Below, one piece after another: positions 17,168-24,662 of a stretch of DNA of 64,000 nt. The stretch is from assembly GCA_048268005.1 (NCBI GenBank), contig JBLWWJ010000004.1, positions 248,001-312,000 on the forward strand, read 5' to 3'. Every line of letters begins with the position of its first letter. Position 1 is the stretch's first letter. The notes below the pieces were generated by a model. The model ran no database searches. It was not told the DNA's origin and saw only the letters and a program-made list of their open reading frames with translations. A program made the translations under genes and the position numbers. This stretch comes from Ancylomarina sp048268005. Lineage in GTDB: Bacteria; Bacteroidota; Bacteroidia; Bacteroidales; Marinifilaceae.

Positions 17168-18985
17168 TTAAAGCTTAAAGAAGCTATAGTCCATATATTG
17201 CAGCATAGTCTGTGCATCTTTATGCTTTTCAATTTCAGTTTTCCATTTGTTTGAGTTGAGATCAAATATCAAATTCTGAGTTGAATCAACAAAACCAAAG
17301 CCATTGTTATAGGTGAAGTAAGCATAACCTTTCTGAGATTTATTGAAAAGGTTCTTTCCAATTGTAAAATCACTGGCGTCAATATTCATTTGTGGTAAAA
17401 GTGTTGTTGCTAAATCGGGCTGACAGCCGTATTTGTCAACCTTAAGGCCTTTTTGTTTTAGGCAACCACCCAGCCAAAGCATCGGTATTCTATACTTTAC
17501 AGGATCGCTAGGTACAAAGTTGCCGACGTAACGTGCTCCATGGTCAGCCAATAAAATGACCAAGGTATTATCCCAGCTTGGTAACCTTTTTAACTTGGCT
17601 ATAAACTCACCTAAGCATTTATCGGTGTAATAAGCCGAGTTCATAAATAAGCTGTTTTCATCTTTCCCTTGTATAGCTGTTTCCATTGGAACATCAAATG
17701 GTTCGTGGCTACTTAGGGTCAAACAAGCCTTAAAGAAGGGCTGTTTTTCCAATTTAATATCGTGGTATAATCTATCGAATAAGAATTCATCGTGCACCCC
17801 CCATTTCGATGTGTTTAATTCACCAGGAAAATCATCCATTGATAGGGTATTGTTGAAACCTGCGTTTGATAGATAAGAATTCATACTGGCAAAATGAAGA
17901 TCGCCACCATAGTAGAACTTACTGTTGTAACCTTCTTTTTTTAAGGTTTTACAAATGCTTGGTAAGTTTTGAACTTTCTTATGAAACTCAATAACTGGTT
18001 TTTGTGGTAGCGAAGGAAAACCAGAGAAAATACCTACCGTTCCAATCTTTGTTCTGTCACCTATTCCGTAGAAATTGGTAAACATGACACCTTCATCTGA
18101 AAGAGTATGGAAGTTTGGTGTTACCCCTTTTTTACCTCCAAGTTCTTCAATAATGGCAGAGGTGAAACTCTCCAATACGATTAAAATGATATTTGGTGAT
18201 TTACTTGTTAAAATTGTATCCTGACCTATTGTTTGTGATGCTATCATATCTTGAAACCTATTTTTGGCTTCTGCATCAGGAATTAGATTAAGTCTTTTAT
18301 TTTTCTTAAGTTTTTTTAATGAGTAGGAGAAGTTCCAAATCGGATTTACTGCTAAGAGATTGGCGTATGTGTTTGATGAATGATAGACAAAGCCAACATT
18401 CATGGGGGCAATTCCAAAACCACCTCTCACAGGAATGATCATACTGGCAGTTATCAGCATCATCACGGGTAAAAACTTCAGCTTTGTTGGAATAATAGCA
18501 TCGAGTTTTTTTATTAAAAAGCGATTGAATAATTTAAATCCCAGTGTAAACATGGCTATATAAATTCCCAAAAGAAGAATGTAGGTGGATGTTGCTGTTG
18601 ATGCTGCGGCTTCTTTAGGCGTTTTTAAATAGCTTAAAATGGTACCATCTGCATGGAATCCCCAGTTTCGGAATAATTCAAAATTTGGAACAGCAATGGT
18701 TAAGCTCACAAGCATAAGTAAACCATAAAGAACTTGAAAGAAAAGCTTCAATTTCTTACCTGATATGCCAATGCTAAGGCATAGAATTAAACCGGTCAGC
18801 ATAAGAATATAGCCGGTGATTGAGATATCGTGATACAAGCCATAGGTGAACGACAGGATGATCTCACCAAAACTAAGTAAACTGGTCTGAGAATATTGAT
18901 ATATTGAAAATGCAAAGCGAATGAATATCATAAAGGCTATCCATGATATTGCTGCTGCAAGGAAAAATTTTAATCTATGTTTCAT
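17168..18985 (-). CDS. LTA synthase family sulfatase-fold phosphoglycerol transferase
   Basis: A 605-residue inner-membrane enzyme: five transmembrane helices in the first 190 residues, then an extracytoplasmic alkaline-phosphatase/sulfatase domain. Metal and nucleophile elements of the LtaS/OpgB group are present: Glu in LIVLESFTS near residue 270, the Thr region GDRTKIGTVGIFSG and the Asp-His pair LLADHGAR. Family members transfer phosphoglycerol, or in other branches phosphoethanolamine, to glycans or lipids. A Gram-negative needs no lipoteichoic acid, so a periplasmic glucan or surface-polymer acceptor is more likely. The gene starts about 30 bases after the PAP2 phosphatase gene and shares its transcript. 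Confidence 0.87.
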   Translation of the reverse strand: MKHRLKFFLAAAISWIAFMIFIRFAFSIYQYSQTSLLSFGEIILSFTYGLYHDISITGYILMLTGLILCLSIGISGKKLKLFFQVLYGLLMLVSLTIAVPNFELFRNWGFHADGTILSYLKTPKEAAASTATSTYILLLGIYIAMFTLGFKLFNRFLIKKLDAIIPTKLKFLPVMMLITASMIIPVRGGFGIAPMNVGFVYHSSNTYANLLAVNPIWNFSYSLKKLKKNKRLNLIPDAEAKNRFQDMIASQTIGQDTILTSKSPNIILIVLESFTSAIIEELGGKKGVTPNFHTLSDEGVMFTNFYGIGDRTKIGTVGIFSGFPSLPQKPVIEFHKKVQNLPSICKTLKKEGYNSKFYYGGDLHFASMNSYLSNAGFNNTLSMDDFPGELNTSKWGVHDEFLFDRLYHDIKLEKQPFFKACLTLSSHEPFDVPMETAIQGKDENSLFMNSAYYTDKCLGEFIAKLKRLPSWDNTLVILLADHGARYVGNFVPSDPVKYRIPMLWLGGCLKQKGLKVDKYGCQPDLATTLLPQMNIDASDFTIGKNLFNKSQKGYAYFTYNNGFGFVDSTQNLIFDLNSNKWKTEIEKHKDAQTMLQYMDYSFFKL

Positions 18986-19014
18986 GTTTTAAATATAGAA
19001 TCTAAGAAATTGAA

Positions 19015-19671
19015 TTATTTGAAAATTGCAATTATGGCCATGACTACAATTGAAAGGCTACCCCAGGTTGTCATATTCCATTTCCAATCCTTTTCGGTAA
19101 TAGGATTATCTAGTTTTATAAACTTAAAACGAGGTAATATTTTATAGATGATATAACCGAAGAATAGACCAATAGCAGTACCCACAATAATATCTCCAGG
19201 GTAATGTACGCCCAAATATATTCTGGAGTAAGATACAAGAACAGCCCAGGAAAATAAGAACAGGCTTAGTTTTCTGTTGCGGAATAGTAAACTGACGAAG
19301 GTTGCCAAGCCGAATACATTGGCGGCATGTGAAGAGGCAAAACCATATTTGCCACCCGTGTAACCATTCACAATATGAACTAAGTGTGATATTTCCGGTG
19401 ATCGACTAGGTCGAAAGCGCTGGAATGTTGGTTTTAAAATGCCCGAAGCCATTTGGTCACAGCAGGTAATGACTAGTGCAATAGCAACGACCAAGTACAA
19501 ACAATTTTTCCAGCCATATGTGCGATAAATCTGAACAATGATTGCCAGATAAAAAACGGCCCACACCAACTTACCTGAAATAAGGTACATGAACGAATCG
19601 AAAAAAGGCGAGTGAAAGCTATTAAGGAATAGGAGTAACTCCTGATCTAATTGGTTAAGTGTTTCAAGCAT
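19015..19671 (-). CDS. PAP2 family membrane phosphatase
   Basis: A 218-residue polytopic lipid phosphatase with the three acid-phosphatase motifs: KPTFQRFRP (KX6RP), FASSHAANVFG (a variant of PSGH, Ser-Ser-His) and SYSRIYLGVHYPGD (SRX5HX3D). Likely substrates are undecaprenyl diphosphate or phosphatidate-type lipids, with catalysis on the periplasmic side. It is first of two genes with the LTA-synthase-like enzyme, which suggests recycling of the lipid by-product (for example diacylglycerol or lipid phosphate) of that reaction. This link is inferred from position. Confidence 0.88.
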   Translation of the reverse strand: MLETLNQLDQELLLFLNSFHSPFFDSFMYLISGKLVWAVFYLAIIVQIYRTYGWKNCLYLVVAIALVITCCDQMASGILKPTFQRFRPSRSPEISHLVHIVNGYTGGKYGFASSHAANVFGLATFVSLLFRNRKLSLFLFSWAVLVSYSRIYLGVHYPGDIIVGTAIGLFFGYIIYKILPRFKFIKLDNPITEKDWKWNMTTWGSLSIVVMAIIAIFK

Positions 19672-20080
19672 AAATGTGTTGTATGTAAATACCTAATGTA
19701 TGAAGTTTCTGGTTTTATATTTTCAAAGTGACTGTAAAAATAGTGATTATCCTTACAAAAGTTGAATTTTAAATAAACTGAATAATCAAAATGGGTTATT
19801 CTATAATGATAGGTATGACTTATTAGATTCGCCTTACGATTTTATAATGTTCTATTTAGTTAGTTTAACCGTGTTATTAATCGTTTTTATCGTGTCACAT
19901 ATTGTTTCATCCAATAAATTTGATGCAAGTACTAAATAGACTTAAAATTGTAGATGAGATTAAATATTATATTTAATTTCGTTAGACATAAACTATGCTT
20001 TTGTTATTCTTGATGATGTTGATATAACTGAGTCGTTTTTAAAGAATAGCATTTAACCAATTAATTCAAAAAAAATAAAG
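19672..20080. other. Intergenic region between PAP2 and M16 genes
   Basis: About 410 AT-rich bases between divergent genes. A 30-codon hydrophobic frame (19847-19939, plus strand) is visible but has no terminator or recognisable context. I see no RNA fold, repeat or clear promoter. Confidence 0.4.
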
Positions 20081-21406
20081 ATGATTAGAAAACTGTTTCT
20101 ATCGCTTCTGTTTGTAAGTGTTGTTGCAATCGGAAGCTTTGCTCAAACTGGGAAAATCAAGTTTGAGGAGTATGATCTTGATAATGGCTTACATGTCATT
20201 CTTCAGCAGGACCATACAACACCAAATATTGTTATTTCAGTGATGTACCATGTTGGATCAAAAAATGAAAGTCCTGAACTAACAGGTTTTGCTCACTTTT
20301 TTGAGCACTTGATGTTTGAAGGAACTAAAAATATTCCGCGTCATCAGTACGATAAATATGTATCGAGAGCGGGTGGTCAGTTGAATGCCAATACGTCTAC
20401 AGATCGTACTTATTACTATGAGTTATTACCATCTAATCAATTGGCTTTGGGTATGTGGTTAGAGTCTGAAAGAATGATGCATGCTAAGGTTGAAGCCATT
20501 GGTATCAAAACTCAGAAAGATGTTGTGATTCAGGAGAAGAAACAACGCTACGATAACCCTCCTTATGGGACAATTTTGCCTCAGACATTATCGCACGCCT
20601 ACGAGAAGCACCCTTATCGTTGGACTCCAATTGGAGATGAGGAGCATATTCGTAATGCAAAAGATGAAGATTTCTTGAATTTCTATAAGGAGTTTTATGT
20701 GCCTAATAATGCTGTTTTGACAGTTTGTGGTGATTTTAAAACCGAAGAAGCTAAGAAATTGGTAAACGATTATTTTGCTGCGATTCCTAAAGGAACCAAA
20801 GAGATTTATCGTCCTTCAATTGTAGAGCCTGTAAAAACAAAAGAAGTTAGAGATACTGTTTTTGATAACATACAATTACCGGCAGTTATTCAAGCTTATC
20901 ACATTCCTGCAATTGGAACACCTGATTTTTATGCTGTGAGCATGTTGGGTAAACTTTTAACTGATGGTAAAAGTTCAAGAATGAACAAGACATTAGTTGA
21001 AGAAAAGCAGTTGGCTTTACAAATGATGGCTATGCCTATGCCTAACGAAGATCCAGGTTTGTCATTAGCCTTCGGTATCCCTAATATGGGCGTAGATCCA
21101 ATGGATCTTGAAAAAGCGATGGAAGAGCAGTTTTCTTTAGTTCGTAAAGAATTAATTACAGAAAGAGAATTTAAAAAACTTCAGAATAAGGTTGAGAATG
21201 AGCTAGTAAGTTCTAATGCAACGATCGAAAGAAGAGCTGAAAACCTGGCTACAGCATATACTTACTATAAGTCGACAGAGCGTGCTAATCAGGAGTTGGA
21301 TAACTATTTAGCTGTAACCCGTGAAGATATTAAACGTGTTGCAAATAAGTACTTTGTTCCGGAAAATCGCGTTGTTCTTTACTATTTGCCTAAAGCAAAA
21401 AAATAA
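20081..21406 (+). CDS. M16 family zinc metallopeptidase (catalytic partner)
   Basis: Exported peptidase of the pitrilysin/processing-peptidase family. A signal peptide (to about 22, ending SFAQ) is followed by the inverted zinc motif HFFEHLMFEG (HXXEH). The third ligand Glu lies about 75 residues later in WLESERMM, so the site is complete. The second M16 lobe starts near residue 190 (YVPNNAVLTVCGDF). At 441 residues it is a two-lobe half enzyme, which normally pairs with an inactive half. The next gene, 87 bases downstream without a terminator, encodes exactly such a partner. Confidence 0.92.
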   Translation: MIRKLFLSLLFVSVVAIGSFAQTGKIKFEEYDLDNGLHVILQQDHTTPNIVISVMYHVGSKNESPELTGFAHFFEHLMFEGTKNIPRHQYDKYVSRAGGQLNANTSTDRTYYYELLPSNQLALGMWLESERMMHAKVEAIGIKTQKDVVIQEKKQRYDNPPYGTILPQTLSHAYEKHPYRWTPIGDEEHIRNAKDEDFLNFYKEFYVPNNAVLTVCGDFKTEEAKKLVNDYFAAIPKGTKEIYRPSIVEPVKTKEVRDTVFDNIQLPAVIQAYHIPAIGTPDFYAVSMLGKLLTDGKSSRMNKTLVEEKQLALQMMAMPMPNEDPGLSLAFGIPNMGVDPMDLEKAMEEQFSLVRKELITEREFKKLQNKVENELVSSNATIERRAENLATAYTYYKSTERANQELDNYLAVTREDIKRVANKYFVPENRVVLYYLPKAKK

Positions 21407-21493
21407 GAACAAACTAAAATTATTAAGAGTCGATTTTATAGTGACTCAATTTAATTGAGATAGGTGAAAGCCTAAACTTGAAAATTCTAAAAG

Positions 21494-23557
21494 ATGAAAA
21501 AATTAAATAAATTTTTACTTCTACTTGTTGCTATTTGTTTAGTGACTTCGGTTCATGCACAAGTAGATAGAACCAAGGCACCTGCTGCAGGTCCTGCACC
21601 TAAAGTTCAATTAGGTGATTACGATACTTTTACCTTGAAAAATGGAATGAAAGTATTGGTCGTTGAAAATCATAATTTACCTAAGGTATCTTTTAATCTT
21701 CAATTGTTAATTGATCCTATTTTGGAAGGTGATAAATCTGGTTATGTCTCTATAGCTGGTAGCTTGCTTGAATCTGGAACGAGCACAAAAACATCTCAGG
21801 AGATAGCCGAAGAAGTTGATTTTATTGGAGCGCGATTGGGATCTCATTCCGAAGGTGCATATGCTTCCGGTTTGTCGAAATATAAAGGACAAATTTTGTC
21901 TTTAATGTCTGATGTTGTTTTAAATCCTGTATTTCCTCAGTCTGAGTTTGATAAATTGATTAAACAAATGACCTCAGGTATTCAAGCTGACAAAACATCT
22001 CCTAAGAGCATTGCTAAGAATGTACGCAGAAAGGTTATGTATGGTGATGCTCACCCATATGGTGATGTAATGACTGAGGCAACTTTAGCTAATATCACAA
22101 TAGATGATTGTAAAAGCTACTACGCTAACTATTTTAAGCCTAATGTTGCTGTATTAGCTATTGTTGGTGATATCACTACAAAAGAAGCTAAGAAATTAGT
22201 GAAGAAATATTTTGGCAAATGGGAGTCGGGTAAAGTTCCTACGCACACATACAATATGCCTGCTAAGATTGAAGGTAAGCGTGTTGTTTTAGCTAATAAA
22301 GATGCTGCTCCTCAGTCAACAGTTCAGGTCGTGTATCCAATCAATTTGAAGAAAGGAACTGCTGATGTGATTCCTGTAAGTGTTATGGATGCTATGTTAG
22401 GTCGTGGTTTTTCTGGTTTATTAATGAAGAATCTTCGTGAAGACAAAGCTTATACTTATGGTGCTTATTCAAGTATTTCTGCCGATCGATTGGTAGGTGA
22501 TTTCTACGCTGGCGCAGAAGTAAAAGCCAATGTAACTGATAGTGCATTTATTGAGATTGCCAGAGAAATGAATCATATTCGTAATGAGAAAATGACTGAA
22601 GATCATTTTAATATGACTAAAGCAACTCTTGCTGGTGATTTTGCTCGTGCCTTAGAATCTCCATCTACTATGGCAAGCTTTGCTTTGGCGATTGAACGTT
22701 ACAATTTGCCTTCTGATTATTATGCAACTTACCTTGAAAAATTAGATAAGGTAACGCTTGAAGATGTTCAGGCTATGGCTCAAAAGTATGTTGATCCAGA
22801 CAATGCAATTTATTTAGTTGTAGGTGATAGAAAGCTAAAGGCAAAATTAGCTAAGATCAGTTCAAACAATGAGGTTGAAGAATATGATGGCGAAGGTCAG
22901 ACTGTAAAAGAAGATCCTAATGCTATTCCAGAAGGCTTAACTGCTAAGACTGTTGTTGAGAATTATATCAAAGCAATTGGTGGGAGAGAAAAGCTTGAAA
23001 GTATTAAAGATATGAGTGTGAAAGGTGAAATGAAAATGGGACCTATGAGCATTAATGTTGAACAAGCTTATAAGAATAACACCATGTTTGCAATGTCTAT
23101 GATTATGAATGGACAGGTTTTGCAAGCGATTAAGTATAATGGTACTTCAGCAAAGGTTATGGCTCAAGGTCAGGAAAACCAAGCTAATGCTGAACAATTG
23201 AAAGGATTTAAGATGCAAGCTAATATGTTTGCAGAGCTAAACCTGGAAGGCTTAGGTTTTTCTTCAAAATTGGTGGGTACAGAAAAAGTTGATGGTAAGA
23301 AAACGTTCAAAATTGAAGTTATAGGTGCTGATGGTATCACAAAATATGATTTCTACTGTGCAACGACAGGTTTGAAACTTAAAACTGTCGCTCAACAGAA
23401 TGGTGCTTCTGTAACTATGTTATATGGTGATTATAGAGAAGTGGACGGATTGAAATTTCCATTTTCTACACTAACGAAAATGGGACCACAGGAAATGCCT
23501 TTAACAATTTCTAGTTTAGAGCTTAATAAAGATATTAAGGATGAATTGTTCAACTAA
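21494..23557 (+). CDS. M16 family inactive partner with C-terminal LolA-like domain
   Basis: A 687-residue exported protein (signal peptide ending VHAQ). Residues about 40-455 form two M16 lobes, but the HXXEH motif is absent: the equivalent region reads SLLESGTSTKT. The second lobe has the LREDKAYTYGAYSS motif (Arg/Tyr pair) that non-catalytic M16 halves contribute to substrate binding. Residues about 475-687 form an added domain rich in beta strands (ENYIKAIGGREKLESI, YGDYREVDGLKFPF) of the LolA-like/outer-membrane-lipoprotein-sorting type. The unit therefore looks like a heterodimeric periplasmic peptidase with a lipid- or lipoprotein-binding appendage. The fold of the tail is inferred from its pattern. 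Confidence 0.88.
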   Translation: MKKLNKFLLLLVAICLVTSVHAQVDRTKAPAAGPAPKVQLGDYDTFTLKNGMKVLVVENHNLPKVSFNLQLLIDPILEGDKSGYVSIAGSLLESGTSTKTSQEIAEEVDFIGARLGSHSEGAYASGLSKYKGQILSLMSDVVLNPVFPQSEFDKLIKQMTSGIQADKTSPKSIAKNVRRKVMYGDAHPYGDVMTEATLANITIDDCKSYYANYFKPNVAVLAIVGDITTKEAKKLVKKYFGKWESGKVPTHTYNMPAKIEGKRVVLANKDAAPQSTVQVVYPINLKKGTADVIPVSVMDAMLGRGFSGLLMKNLREDKAYTYGAYSSISADRLVGDFYAGAEVKANVTDSAFIEIAREMNHIRNEKMTEDHFNMTKATLAGDFARALESPSTMASFALAIERYNLPSDYYATYLEKLDKVTLEDVQAMAQKYVDPDNAIYLVVGDRKLKAKLAKISSNNEVEEYDGEGQTVKEDPNAIPEGLTAKTVVENYIKAIGGREKLESIKDMSVKGEMKMGPMSINVEQAYKNNTMFAMSMIMNGQVLQAIKYNGTSAKVMAQGQENQANAEQLKGFKMQANMFAELNLEGLGFSSKLVGTEKVDGKKTFKIEVIGADGITKYDFYCATTGLKLKTVAQQNGASVTMLYGDYREVDGLKFPFSTLTKMGPQEMPLTISSLELNKDIKDELFN

Positions 23558-23577
23558 TAACTGAACAGGATAGAATG

Positions 23578-23608
23578 AAATGGCCACCTTGGGTGGCCAT
23601 TTTTTTTG
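23578..23608 (+). terminator. Intrinsic terminator of the M16 operon
   Basis: ATGGCCACC / GGTGGCCAT with a three-base loop, followed by eight T. Confidence 0.92.
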
Positions 23609-23709
23609 TTCTATTAGGCTTTATTTAATCTTATGGAAAGTGGTTTTATGCTTGGTAACACCTGTTAATACTGCTTTGCAACGAAAATTTAAAAGTTTTT
23701 TTAAGACTG

Positions 23710-23740
23710 TTTGGAGATTTGTAAATAGTTTCTACCTTTG
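23710..23740 (+). promoter_or_regulatory. Consensus Bacteroidetes promoter with no downstream protein gene on this strand
   Basis: TTTG (23710-23713), a 19-base spacer, then TACCTTTG (23733-23740). Both boxes and the spacing match the primary sigma factor consensus. Predicted initiation is near 23747. It drives the candidate small RNA. Confidence 0.75.
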
Positions 23741-23746
23741 CGCACC

Positions 23747-23892
23747 GATTCGGGAGCGTAATTAGTGGTTAGTTAAGCGCAATGATCGAATCGATTGTTT
23801 CAATATGATTATATAAGGATTTAGGGTTAAATTCGTATTGAAAATTAATTTTGGGTTAGAAGAAAAAGGCAGGTGGGGACCTGCCTTTTTCG
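23747..23892 (+). ncRNA. Candidate small non-coding RNA (about 145 nt)
   Basis: A consensus promoter just upstream and a strong terminator at the 3' end delimit a transcript of about 145 bases without a convincing reading frame. Inverted repeats inside it suggest two stem-loops: CGATTCG (23746-23752) with CGAATCG (23787-23793), and TTTCAATA (23798-23805) with TATTGAAA (23836-23843). The terminator hairpin follows. It lies between the M16 operon terminator and the convergent aquaporin gene. It is not a tRNA, and I do not recognise it as tmRNA, RNase P or SRP RNA. A 6S-like role is possible in principle, but no closing 5'-3' stem is visible. Confidence 0.6.
23863..23892. terminator. Bidirectional intrinsic terminator
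   Basis: A 12-bp perfect stem AAAAAGGCAGGT / ACCTGCCTTTTT with a four-G loop. It serves the candidate small RNA on plus and aqpZ on minus. Confidence 0.92.
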
Positions 23893-23918
23893 TTTTTAAA
23901 AGAATTCCAATTTTTTCT

Positions 23919-24608
23919 TTATTCTTCTTTTTCCGGAGACATATATTTATAAACAATACCTGCAAGAATCGCTCCAGCTATAGGTGCCAACCAGAATAAC
24001 CAAAGTTGTCCCATTGCCCAATCACCAACAAAAAATGCTTGACTTGTACTACGTGCAGGATTGACAGATGTATTGGTTACTGGAATACTTATTAAATGAA
24101 TAAGTGTTAAACCTAAACCTATGGCTAAGCCTGCAAATCCTTTTGGAGCTTTTGAATGAGTTGCTCCAAGTATGATCATTAGAAACATGAATGTCATTAC
24201 AAATTCACAAACTAATGCAGCAAGCATGCTGTAACCTCCTGGGGAATGCTCTGCAAACCCGTTGGCTGCAAATCCACCCATTTCGAATCCTGACTTACCG
24301 GATGCTATAAGATAAAGAATACCCGCACCAGCTATACCCCCCAATACCTGAGCAGCTATATAGGGAAGTAACTCTTTTTTATCAAATCTGCCACCAATCC
24401 ATAGTCCTACGGATACAGCAGGATTCAAATGACATCCCGAAATGTGTCCAATCGCGTATACCATGGTCAAAACCGTCAAACCAAAAGCGATGGCCACACC
24501 TACAAAGCCAATTCCTAATTCAGGATAAGCCGCTGCTAGTACGGCACTTCCACATCCTCCAAGTACTAGCCAAAGTGTTCCGATAAATTCTGCAATTAAT
24601 TTCTTCAT
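23919..24608 (-). CDS. aqpZ: Aquaporin (AqpZ-type water channel)
   Basis: A 229-residue, six-helix channel of the inner membrane with both half-helix motifs intact: HLNPAVSVGLW and SVNPARSTSQAF. The Cys-free second NPA loop with Arg after NPA and the His in the fifth helix region (LIHLISIPVTNTS) point to a water-selective aquaporin rather than a glycerol facilitator. It starts 54 bases after the TonB receptor gene on the same strand and may be co-transcribed with it, followed by the shared terminator. Confidence 0.93.
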   Translation of the reverse strand: MKKLIAEFIGTLWLVLGGCGSAVLAAAYPELGIGFVGVAIAFGLTVLTMVYAIGHISGCHLNPAVSVGLWIGGRFDKKELLPYIAAQVLGGIAGAGILYLIASGKSGFEMGGFAANGFAEHSPGGYSMLAALVCEFVMTFMFLMIILGATHSKAPKGFAGLAIGLGLTLIHLISIPVTNTSVNPARSTSQAFFVGDWAMGQLWLFWLAPIAGAILAGIVYKYMSPEKEE

Positions 24609-24662
24609 AGTTTGTTTTATTAAGATTAATAATTGAATTATTTATTGATGTGTAATGTTGTT

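Noticed and set aside
19847..19939. 30-codon hydrophobic plus-strand frame between PAP2 and M16 genes
   Set aside because: Such frames arise by chance in AT-rich DNA; there is no terminator, operon link or promoter to support it.
23747..23892. Identification of the small RNA as 6S, tmRNA or a tRNA
   Set aside because: There is no closing 5'-3' stem with a central bubble, no tag frame or tRNA-like end and no cloverleaf; only a generic structured RNA can be supported.
23762..23965. Minus-strand 67-codon frame between aqpZ and the M16 operon
   Set aside because: It runs antisense across the terminator and the candidate small RNA, overlaps the end of aqpZ, and has no signal, domain or start context.
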